Shown here: one piece after another, positions 27,008 through 33,859 of the stretch
Layout of the letters: every line of letters starts with the position of its first letter
Numbering within the stretch: the first letter of the stretch is position 1
Translations under genes and position numbers: made by a program
Assembly: GCA_020199775.1 (NCBI GenBank)
Contig: JAIVJZ010000041.1
Location: forward strand, 558,001-622,000
Origin: Acidobacteriota bacterium
Lineage (GTDB): Bacteria > Acidobacteriota > Blastocatellia > Pyrinomonadales > Pyrinomonadaceae
Reading direction: 5' to 3'
DNA length: 64,000 nt
The notes under the pieces: generated by a model
Told to the model about the DNA's origin: nothing
Databases searched by the model: none
The model's input: only the letters and a program-made list of their open reading frames with translations

Positions 27008-27044
27008 CCGTGGGGAAAATATCTGTCCCGAGTTAAGGCCCGGC

Positions 27045-27800
27045 TCAGAGGTAGAACAGACTGAGCCGGGGCAAGTTGCAATCTTCGCGCAGGAGTTTTG
27101 CGAGCAGGCTGTCGAGCGTCTGTTCGTAGGTGGCGCGCTCCATGCGCTTGCGATAAGGTTCGAGTTGCGCGGCCGCGTTGGCGCGGCGCGCTTCGAGTTG
27201 CGCGGCCGCGAGCGAGGCGCGCACGGCGCGATCCAGCAAGTTGTCCAGATCATTCAGCGCGCCTTCGAGTTGTTCCGCGTCCGGGCGCGCGGCGGCCGCG
27301 AAATCCTTTTCCAGATCGGACAGGCGCGCGGCGGCGCGGGCGAGGGCTTCGCACAATTCGCCCGCGCCGCCGCGCGCTTCCTGCTCGACAAAGGCACGTT
27401 CCACGCGAGCGCGCGCTTCCGCCAGATGCCCCGCGATCACTTCACGCGGGAACGGCAGCGCGCCGTTTCCCGTCGCGGCCGGTTCCGATTTCGCCGGAGT
27501 CTCTTCTTGCGCCTGCGCCGCCGCCAGAGGGGTCGCGCCCAACTGCGATTCGAGCCACTCGGCATACTGCGCTTCGACCTCTTCCTGACAATAAAAGAGC
27601 GACTTCACGCTGCGCCTTCTCGGCTTCGCCTCGTAGGAATCGAACGACTGCTCGACGCCGCGCAGCACGACGTGCAGCGGCACGCCCCGCGCCTTCCAGC
27701 CCTCGATCAAAGCCCAGTCCATCGGGCTCAACAACAGGTGCTTACCCCTCCGGCGGATAAACGCGTCTTCGATCTCCGTGAAGTAATTAAAGTAGTTCAA
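27045..27800 (-). CDS. conserved hypothetical helical protein
   Basis: 251 residues. The N-terminal part (YFTEIEDAFIRRRGKHLLLS, SPMDWALIEGWKARGVPL and VVLRGVEQSFDSYE) looks like a small DNA- or protein-binding domain of the type found in acidobacterial hypotheticals. The second half is a long Ala/Glu/Arg coiled coil (ERAFVEQEARGG onward). No enzyme motif. It ends 37 bases before the start of the methyltransferase gene and probably shares its transcript. Confidence 0.6.
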   Translation of the reverse strand: MNYFNYFTEIEDAFIRRRGKHLLLSPMDWALIEGWKARGVPLHVVLRGVEQSFDSYEAKPRRRSVKSLFYCQEEVEAQYAEWLESQLGATPLAAAQAQEETPAKSEPAATGNGALPFPREVIAGHLAEARARVERAFVEQEARGGAGELCEALARAAARLSDLEKDFAAAARPDAEQLEGALNDLDNLLDRAVRASLAAAQLEARRANAAAQLEPYRKRMERATYEQTLDSLLAKLLREDCNLPRLSLFYL

Positions 27801-27806
27801 AGTTTA

Positions 27807-27916
27807 GGTTTCAAGTTTCAAGTTTCAGGAATGAGTTTCAAGTTTCAGGTTGCAAGTTTCAAGTTAGAGAACGAGGAACATTCAGACTTGAAACTTGCAA
27901 CCTGAAACTTGAAACT
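27807..27916. repeat. heptamer-arm hairpin (TTTCAAG class)
   Basis: The longest of this class. The left side 27807-27875 has about eight TTTCAAG/TTTCAGG words interrupted by GAATGAG; the right arm 27886-27916 is the complementary run. It lies between coaX and the next minus-strand gene and abuts the coaX stop at 27916-27918. Confidence 0.9.
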
Positions 27917-28680
27917 CATTTCGTCATTTCGTAAATCAATCTCAACCCTTCGAGCGTGAGCGTGTCGTCTACGGTTTCGATAAGCTCGGAGCCGGTGGCA
28001 ATGAGCGGGGCGAGCCCGCCCGTCGCGACGACGCGCACGTCGCCGCCCAGTTCCTCGCGCATGCGCCGGAGGATGCCGTCAACTAATCCGACGTAACCGT
28101 AATAAAGACCCGATTGGATCGCGCCGTTCGTTGTCGAACCGATGACGGCCTGCGGGCGTTTGATCTCGACGCGGGGCAGGCGCGCGGCGCGCGCGAAGAG
28201 CGCGTCGGACGAGATTTGGATGCCGGGCGTGATGACGCCGCCGAGATAGTGCCCGGCCGCGTTGACGGCGTTGAAGGTGGTCGCCGTGCCGAAGTCCACG
28301 ACGATGACCGGCGCGCCGTACTTGTGCCGCGCGGCGACGGCGTCCACGATCCTGTCCGCGCCCACGTCCGACGGCGGCTGGTAGAGTATCTCCATGTCCG
28401 TCGCGGTCGTGTGGTCGATGAAGAGCGGCGAGAGGTGAAAGTATTGCTCGGCCATGCGCTTGACCGTGAAGTTCAACTGCGGCACGACGGAGGCGGCGGC
28501 GACCGCTTTGATCGTTTTGAAGTCCAGCCCCGCCAGCGCGAACAGGTTGCGCGAGAGCACGCCGTACTCGTCCACCGTGCGCCCGCGCTCGGTCGTCAGA
28601 CGCCAGTGCGTGACGAGCCGCTCGCCGTCGTACACGCCGAGCGAAGTATTCGTGTTGCCGATGTCGATCACCAGTAGCAT
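27916..28680 (-). CDS. coaX: type III pantothenate kinase
   Basis: Phosphorylates pantothenate, the first step of coenzyme A synthesis. 254 residues with the ASKHA-fold motifs: LLVIDIGNTNTSLGVYDG (phosphate 1), HWRLTTERGRTVDEYG, the PPSDVGADRI block, VVDFGTATTFNAVN (phosphate 2) and VVATGGLAPL near the end. Length and motif order are typical. It starts 15 bases after the preceding GT1 gene and 3 bases into a repeat hairpin at its 3' end. Confidence 0.95.
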   Translation of the reverse strand: MLLVIDIGNTNTSLGVYDGERLVTHWRLTTERGRTVDEYGVLSRNLFALAGLDFKTIKAVAAASVVPQLNFTVKRMAEQYFHLSPLFIDHTTATDMEILYQPPSDVGADRIVDAVAARHKYGAPVIVVDFGTATTFNAVNAAGHYLGGVITPGIQISSDALFARAARLPRVEIKRPQAVIGSTTNGAIQSGLYYGYVGLVDGILRRMREELGGDVRVVATGGLAPLIATGSELIETVDDTLTLEGLRLIYEMTK

Positions 28681-28695
28681 AAAGTGGCGTTCGCC

Positions 28696-30066
28696 TTATC
28701 CTCTCCCCTTCAGGACTTCTTCGATGGCATCGCACGCGGCGACCGCGCCGTCTTCGGCCTGCACGCGGCGACCGATCCGCGCCGCGTTCATCTTATAATT
28801 TTCGTCGCCCAAGATAGCACGCAATGCGCGCGTCGCGCTCGCGGCGTTGTATCGCCCGCGCGCGAGCATGCGGCCGCAGCCCAGACGCGCGACGCGCGCC
28901 CCGTTGTCGAACTGGTCGTGGCTGAAGGGCACGACGAGCGCGGGGCGGCCGGAGCGCAGAGTTTGTCCCGTCGTGCCGACGCCGCCCTGATGTACGACGA
29001 CGGACGCGCGCGGCAACACTTCGCCGTAAGGCGCGTACTCGAAGGCGGCGACGCCTTCGGGGAGAGGTTCGGCCGGGCGATTGCGCTCGTGGCCTATGAG
29101 CAAAAGCGCGCGGCGGCCGAGAGCGCGTGCCGCCGCGATTGACTCGCGGTAGAAATCTTTCGCCACCCAGATGGCCGCGGAGCCGAGCGTGAAGATGATG
29201 GGCGGCTCTCCGGCGTCGAGAAAGTGTCTGAGTTCGGGCGAGAGCGCGCCGCCCGCCGCGTCGTCGCCCGCGCGGTCGCGGCGGTCGTAAAACGGGAAGC
29301 CGGTGATGAGCGTGTCGGGCGGCCAGTCCGGTTGCGGCTGGGCGAGGACGCGCGAGAAGAGGGCGAGCACGAGCGTCGGCGAATGCTGCCCCTCGAAGAG
29401 CGGGTGCGCGCCCGACGGCGGCAGCCCCACGTCGGCGCGCAGTTTGTTGACCGCGTGCAGGAGCGAAGCGGACTTCCACCTGCCGAGGCGCATCATGGCG
29501 CGCCCGAAGACGGGGTGGAGGTTCATCAACTTGTGCAGCGCGGGCAACTGCGGCGGCACGGGCGGGTCGTAGATTGAAAGCATGGAGGCCGGGGCGAGCA
29601 CGCTCGACACCCACGGGACGCTTGTCTGTTCCACGATGAGCGGCGCGGGAATGGAGAGCGGGTGCGTCATGAACAGGTCGGCCCCGCCGACCGCCGCGCT
29701 CAAATCTTCGTAGATGTCGCGCAGGTGCGGGAGGATCAGTGTGTTGAGAATTTCTTCCGGCCCCTTGCGCGCGTCCATCATCGTTTCGAGCATGCGGCTG
29801 ATCGCTTCCGGCTCGTCGTAAGAGGGCACGACGGGGCGCACCGGATGAAATTCCAGCCCGGCCGCGCCGATCTTCTCGCGGTAAATTTCCGACGTGGCGA
29901 TGACGGGATGATGCCCGCGCGCCTTCAACTCAAGCGCGAGCGCGACGTAAGGATGCACGTCGCCGAACGAGCCGAACGTGGACACCACGATGCGGCGAGG
30001 GGCGAGCCATGAACGTTGAACGACGAACGACGAAGCGGGAGACGCGGGTTGTGGTTTTTCATTCAT
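28696..30066 (-). CDS. GT1-family glycosyltransferase (UGT/MGT type)
   Basis: 456 residues. The N-terminal acceptor domain has VSTFGSFGDVHPYVALALEL and ELKARGHHPVIATS; the C-terminal donor domain has IIFTLGSAAIWVAK and the UGT signature VVHQGGVGTTGQTLRSGRP with PFSHDQFDNGARV. This matches the sterol/macrolide glucosyltransferase branch of GT1, which glycosylates lipids or small molecules. The first 20 residues (including SSFVVQRSW) are encoded by a repeat-hairpin arm and the ATG at 30066 lies in the other arm, so the native start may be near residue 25 or the gene may have captured the repeat. Confidence 0.85.
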   Translation of the reverse strand: MNEKPQPASPASSFVVQRSWLAPRRIVVSTFGSFGDVHPYVALALELKARGHHPVIATSEIYREKIGAAGLEFHPVRPVVPSYDEPEAISRMLETMMDARKGPEEILNTLILPHLRDIYEDLSAAVGGADLFMTHPLSIPAPLIVEQTSVPWVSSVLAPASMLSIYDPPVPPQLPALHKLMNLHPVFGRAMMRLGRWKSASLLHAVNKLRADVGLPPSGAHPLFEGQHSPTLVLALFSRVLAQPQPDWPPDTLITGFPFYDRRDRAGDDAAGGALSPELRHFLDAGEPPIIFTLGSAAIWVAKDFYRESIAAARALGRRALLLIGHERNRPAEPLPEGVAAFEYAPYGEVLPRASVVVHQGGVGTTGQTLRSGRPALVVPFSHDQFDNGARVARLGCGRMLARGRYNAASATRALRAILGDENYKMNAARIGRRVQAEDGAVAACDAIEEVLKGRG

Positions 30067-30118
30067 CGTTCAACGTTCCGCCTTCGACGTTTCCCTGTTC
30101 CGCCCTCAACGTTTCCAT
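30009..30118. repeat. heptamer-arm hairpin (GATGAAC/GACGAAC class) overlapping two genes
   Basis: Left arm 30009-30034 (GAACGTT-GAACGAC-GAACGAC words) lies inside the GT1 coding region. Right part 30060-30118 has CATCGTTCAACG followed by looser TTTCC/CAACG words. It also holds the stop codon (30106-30108) of the AhpD-like gene. Confidence 0.75.
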
Positions 30119-30645
30119 AAGTTTTGCGCCGGCACACGCAGGGCGCGGTTGAATTTGCTGGACGCGTTCTCCCACGCGATGACGGCGGTCAGTTCGACGA
30201 GCGCGTCGTCGTCGTAAAACTCGCGGAGGCGCGCGAAGAGTTCGTCCGAGACTTCGCGGCCGGTGATGGTCATCGCGTCGGCGTAGCGAAGCGTCGTGCG
30301 CTCGCGCTCGTCGTAGTGCGGGCTGGCGGCATAATCCGCGAGGGCGAGAATCTTCTCCGCCGGGATGCCGAGTTCGCTGCCGACCGCAGCGTTGATGTCC
30401 TGTCAAAACTCGCAATGGTTGAGCGCGGCGACCCGGCGGTTGACGAGGGCTTGCAGTTTCGCATCAATCAGCCCCGACGCCTCGATGCCGTTCCACATGC
30501 CGCGCACGCCGCGGAAGATCGACGGGCGGCGCGCGTAGAGCAGATGGTTGAGGAGCGGCGCGCCCCACTTCTTCGCCTGCGCCCCCAACACGCGCCCGGT
30601 GTAGTCTTCGGCCGCCTCCAATTCGACTCCTTTGATTCTCGCCAT
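30106..30645 (-). CDS. AhpD/CMD-like protein with in-frame UGA, candidate selenoprotein (CxxU)
   Basis: Start ATG 30645, preceded by GAGG. After 80 codons the frame reads NHCEF then TGA (30403-30405), then continues without interruption as QDINAAVGSELGIPAEKIL for 98 more codons to the TGA at 30106. In carboxymuconolactone decarboxylase/AhpD proteins this is the redox CxxC site (LVNRRVAALNHCEFC-x-D), so the UGA sits exactly where the second Cys is expected, giving Cys78-x-x-Sec81. Conservation continues normally past it (YDERERTTLRYADAMT, ELTAVIAWENASSKFNRAL). A hairpin 11 bases after the UGA fits the bacterial SECIS rule. Members act as peroxidase or disulfide reductants. The alternative is a recent nonsense mutation. 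Confidence 0.75.
30375..30391 (-). promoter_or_regulatory. candidate bacterial SECIS hairpin
   Basis: On the mRNA strand CGCUGC (30391-30386) and GCAGCG (30380-30375) form a perfect 6-bp stem around the loop GGUCG. The apical loop starts 17 bases after the UGA at 30403-30405 and opens with GGU. Known bacterial SECIS elements need a stem-loop with a G at the start of the apical loop about 16-37 bases after UGA. The hairpin is also coding sequence (NAAVGSE), so GC-rich chance pairing is possible. Confidence 0.6.
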
Positions 30646-30665
30646 CGCAACCTCAAGGAAAAAGT

Positions 30666-30745
30666 ATGAACGATGAACGATGAACGATGAAGTAAAAGCA
30701 TTTGCCTTCATTCCGCGTTCATCGTTCATCGTTCATCGTTCAACG
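30666..30745. repeat. heptamer-arm hairpin (GATGAAC class)
   Basis: Left arm 30666-30692 has three perfect GAACGAT words; right arm 30716-30745 has four CGTTCAT-type words. The spacer GCATTTGCCTTCATT resembles the spacers of the elements at 37751 and 48340. The right arm supplies the birA stop codon. Confidence 0.92.
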
Positions 30746-31502
30746 TTTCTCTGAGCGCGTGGACATCGCCCGCGCGCACGCGCCTGATCTCGCCCGTCGC
30801 TGTTTCTACACGCAACGCGCCGTCCGGCTCAAGGCCGCGCGTCGTGCCGTCGAAGATTTCCGTCGCGGCGTGGACGCGCACGCGCTTGCCCTCGGCGTAT
30901 GAAGAGTTGGCCGACCAGTCGCGAATGATTTCGGCGTCGCCCGCGGGCGCGTGGAGTTGCGCATAGCGGCTCGCGAGACGGCCGACGAGCGCGGCGAGGA
31001 CGCGTTCAACGTCAGCGCGCGCCCCCGTCGCGGCTTCGACCGACGTGGCGCGGTCGCTCAATTCCGCAGGGTAAGCGCGGTCGCTCAAGTTGATGCCGAT
31101 GCCGAGGATGCACGCGCGCCCGTCGGCAGTCTCGGCGGTTTCGGCGAGGATGCCGCAGAGTTTTCGTCCACCGGAGAGGATGTCGTTCGGCCACTTGATG
31201 TCCGTCTCAAGCGCGCACGCGGCGGCGAGCGCGTCCCGCACGGCGAGCGCGGCCATGAGCGTCACGAGCGGCCACGCCTCCGGGCGCAGGCGCGGGCGCA
31301 GGACGATGCTGAAATAGAGTCCCGCGTCCGGCGGCGACGACCACGCGCGCTCCTGTCGCCCGCGCCCGCGCGTCTGCTCGCGCGCCACGACGCACAACCC
31401 TTCAGGCGCGCCGCGCGCCGCTTGACTCGCCGCCTCCGTGTTGGTCGAAGGCAACGCGTCGTAGCGCAGGATCGTCGTTTGAAGTTGAAGCGGGTGCGGC
31501 AT
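30726..31502 (-). CDS. birA: biotin--[acetyl-CoA-carboxylase] ligase
   Basis: 258 residues, ligase domain only with no N-terminal repressor winged helix. Motifs: YDALPSTNTEA, the biotinyl-AMP loop AREQTRGRGRQERAWSSP, LYFSIVLRP, DIKWPNDILSGGRKLCGIL and GIGINLS. The C-terminal SH3-like domain is present (VRVHAATEIFDGTTRGLEPD). It attaches biotin to carboxylase carrier proteins. The last residues (LNDER) and the TGA come from the repeat element, so the native C-terminus may have been overwritten by the repeat insertion. Confidence 0.93.
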   Translation of the reverse strand: MPHPLQLQTTILRYDALPSTNTEAASQAARGAPEGLCVVAREQTRGRGRQERAWSSPPDAGLYFSIVLRPRLRPEAWPLVTLMAALAVRDALAAACALETDIKWPNDILSGGRKLCGILAETAETADGRACILGIGINLSDRAYPAELSDRATSVEAATGARADVERVLAALVGRLASRYAQLHAPAGDAEIIRDWSANSSYAEGKRVRVHAATEIFDGTTRGLEPDGALRVETATGEIRRVRAGDVHALRETLNDER

Positions 31503-31628
31503 CTCTCCGTGACCGCCTTCATAGTATCCAAACGGCCGCTGACCGGCAAAGTCGTTGCCGGGAACACTCTTGGAGCGAATAGCGTCGGCGTGCGTCCTTG
31601 CAGAAGCCGTCTTGAGGTGCGGGAGAAT

Positions 31629-32969
31629 TTACGCGGGCTGCGCCGACTCCAAACCGAGCGCGGGTAGTTCGCGGACGATCTTCACGGTTTCGAGGCTGAC
31701 GGCGACGACCTGCCCGACAAGGCGCACGATGTATTCGGGGTCGTCCGCGCGATTGGGGTCGTTCGCGATGCCGCTGCGTTTATCAATCGTCACCTGATAC
31801 TGATCCACGACCCATTCGAGCGCGCTGCGATTGCCGAGACGATATTCATAAACTTCCGGCGGGATTCGGGCGAGCGTGAGAAACTCGTTATAACGGAGCG
31901 ACTGTTTATCTTTGGAGAGGCGCATGCGTTCGACGCGCCAGTCGAGCGCGACGCCCTTTTGTTCGCGGCGTGCGAGCGGGTATTCGGCGGCCTGTTCATA
32001 GTTGACGTGAATCTCCGCGAGACGCGCGCCCGCGCGTCGGAAGGCGTGGAAGTCGGGCGCGAAGGGCACGCGCGGCAGTTCGCGTTTGAGGTTGGCGGCG
32101 TAACGCTCGCGGTAGAGCGGGTGGTGCAGCACGGCATAGACGTAATGAAAGATGTCCCATTTCGTGATCGTCGCGTCCGCGTACTGCGCGCGAAACTTCT
32201 CCAACGCCCAATCCGTGAGGTTCTCGCGCCGGTTCGTGCCGTCTTCGTCGTAGGTGTAGAAGGGGAAAGACTGTTGCGGATCAGCATAAAGATTTAGGTC
32301 TGGGATTCTATTACTCACCAATACTGCGAAGGGTTTCCTTCCATAGCCTCCAGCGCAAATTACGACATTCTCTTCTTCTGTTGTCTGCGTCGGATATATT
32401 GTCGGAAATTTATATCTTGCCTCGTTCAATATCTCATCAAAGTAGAAGGAGGATTTACAAAACGGGCGATATAACGCAGTTCTTACTTTGCTTTCTTCAT
32501 AAGAAAGTTCATTACCTCTAAGCAAGAAGTTTTTCATTCCGAGCGACCAACTAATTTTGCTTTCATCATACTTTACGAAATCATCAACCTTCGATTTATC
32601 ACGCGCGCTGTTAGTCCATTTATAAACATGATCGTTGTATGTCTCGCTTGTCCGAAGGACGTTTTCAATTAGAACGCTCTCATCAAAATTATAAACCCAG
32701 GAGTCACGATGTGTTTTCACACCGTTGCTGAATGTCTTGAAGATCGCTCCTTCCGCCTTGTTTGCTGCCTTTAATTCTTTCGATCCAACCGGAATATAAT
32801 CTTCAAACTCGTCCCGCATCCCCTCCGTCAGCCAGTTTCCTTTCGCGTCCGGCTCTAGCTCCTGCCACTGGACGCCGCCGACGTGCCCCTTCTCTTCGAG
32901 GTAGGCGTACTTCTCGCCTTTGCGCCAGAGTTCGTCAACGCGCGCGTAGTAGATGCGGGCTTTGGTCAT
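31629..32969 (-). CDS. detached specificity domain of a type ISP/IIG restriction-modification enzyme
   Basis: 446 residues. The opening KARIYYARVDELWRKGEKY, followed by WQELEPDAKGNWLTEGM, FEDYIPVGSKELKA and WVYNFDES, is what follows directly after the N6-methylase domain in single-chain type ISP-like enzymes. The rest is the DNA target-recognition domain (ALYRPFCKSSFYFDEILNE, CAGGYGRKPFAVLVSNRIPD and FHYVYAVLHHPLYRERYAAN). The ATG follows the stop of the HicB gene with no gap (TAGATG), so translation is coupled. The methylase part ends 890 bp upstream at 33860. The middle of this gene has visibly lower GC than the neighbourhood, fitting horizontal origin. Confidence 0.8.
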   Translation of the reverse strand: MTKARIYYARVDELWRKGEKYAYLEEKGHVGGVQWQELEPDAKGNWLTEGMRDEFEDYIPVGSKELKAANKAEGAIFKTFSNGVKTHRDSWVYNFDESVLIENVLRTSETYNDHVYKWTNSARDKSKVDDFVKYDESKISWSLGMKNFLLRGNELSYEESKVRTALYRPFCKSSFYFDEILNEARYKFPTIYPTQTTEEENVVICAGGYGRKPFAVLVSNRIPDLNLYADPQQSFPFYTYDEDGTNRRENLTDWALEKFRAQYADATITKWDIFHYVYAVLHHPLYRERYAANLKRELPRVPFAPDFHAFRRAGARLAEIHVNYEQAAEYPLARREQKGVALDWRVERMRLSKDKQSLRYNEFLTLARIPPEVYEYRLGNRSALEWVVDQYQVTIDKRSGIANDPNRADDPEYIVRLVGQVVAVSLETVKIVRELPALGLESAQPA

Positions 32970-33164
32970 CTACTTTGTTCCACCCTCTGCCCGCACAACC
33001 TCGCCTCGCTCAACCAGAACTTCTTCATACAAAGCAACGGCCTCTTGAATGTTCGCTAATGCCTCGTCGCGCGTTCGTCCCTGACTGACGCAACCCGGCA
33101 GACTCGGAACTTCGGCCACGATGTATCCATCTTCACCGGGAGATAAAAGAACCCGTCTCTTCAT
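32970..33164 (-). CDS. HicB-like antitoxin-type protein, orphan
   Basis: 64 residues from ATG 33164 (the frame can be read from 33221, but MKRRVLLSPGEDGY is the typical HicB start). YIVAEVPSLPGCVSQGRTRDEALANIQEAVALYEE (in two blocks around the Gly-Cys) is the HicB ribonuclease-H-like fold. HicB normally neutralises the mRNA-cutting HicA toxin, but no HicA ORF is adjacent. It lies between the two halves of the restriction enzyme. Confidence 0.85.
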   Translation of the reverse strand: MKRRVLLSPGEDGYIVAEVPSLPGCVSQGRTRDEALANIQEAVALYEEVLVERGEVVRAEGGTK

Positions 33165-33201
33165 TACCGTTAACCTCGCGTCCAACCTTACGCGCCCGCT
33201 T

Positions 33202-33759
33202 TCAGCCGAGCACCTCGTCAACCAGTACGCTCAAACCTGCGAGGCCGGAGGCGACGGACTCGCCACGCGCCGCGCGCCGCGTCGTCAGGTATGCGCCCTC
33301 ACCGGGTTGCGCGTAGATTTCGACCGCATCGCTCGTCAGGTCAACCAACCACACTTCCGCTATCCCCGCTCGCGCGTACAGAGGCACTTTCACCTGCCGG
33401 TCGTATTCGACGGAGGTGTCCGCCACTTCGACGAGCAGCAACACGTCGGGCGGCGTCGGATGCGCCGCCGCATAAAAATCCGCCCGCGCGCCGAGCACAG
33501 CCACGTCCGGCTCCGGCTCGTTGTACTCGTCCAGCCGGACGGGATTCTGCACCGAAACAATCGCCTGTCTCCCAACGCTCCGGGTAAAGAGCATGTTCAG
33601 GCGCGTCACGCACGCCGCATGACGGCTGCCGATTGGACTCATTTTGATGACCTGGCCTTCGATCAGTTCGACGCGCTCGCCCTCCGCCAGCAGTCCCACT
33701 TCAACCATGCGGTAATAATCGTCAACGCTAAACGTCCGCCGCTCTATTTGCACTGACAT
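33202..33759 (-). CDS. Uma2-family putative endonuclease (DUF820)
   Basis: 185 residues. The Uma2 pattern is complete: FSVDDYYRMVEVGLLAEGERVELIEGQ in two adjacent blocks, KMSPIGSRHAACVTRLNMLF, then the PD-(D/E)XK core EPDVAVL and LLVEVADTSVEYDRQVKVPLYARAGIAEVWLVD spread over the C-terminal half. These proteins are abundant in cyanobacteria and acidobacteria and probably cut DNA, but their role is unknown. It sits 100 bases after the methylase stop and 37 bases before the HicB ATG, inside the split restriction enzyme. Confidence 0.88.
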   Translation of the reverse strand: MSVQIERRTFSVDDYYRMVEVGLLAEGERVELIEGQVIKMSPIGSRHAACVTRLNMLFTRSVGRQAIVSVQNPVRLDEYNEPEPDVAVLGARADFYAAAHPTPPDVLLLVEVADTSVEYDRQVKVPLYARAGIAEVWLVDLTSDAVEIYAQPGEGAYLTTRRAARGESVASGLAGLSVLVDEVLG

Positions 33760-33859
33760 AAGCTCTCACCTCACTCCGTTACCTACCATCCTCTCCGTCT
33801 TCCGTCATAGCAAATGATAGCATGGCAAACAGGGCGCACACGCGAAGCCGCCACCGCGC

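Noticed and set aside
30059..30415. 118-codon ORF as a separate gene downstream of the UGA
   Set aside because: It is in the wrong frame (MRVLTGHQRC onward). The AhpD-like continuation is in the frame of the upstream ORF, read through the UGA.
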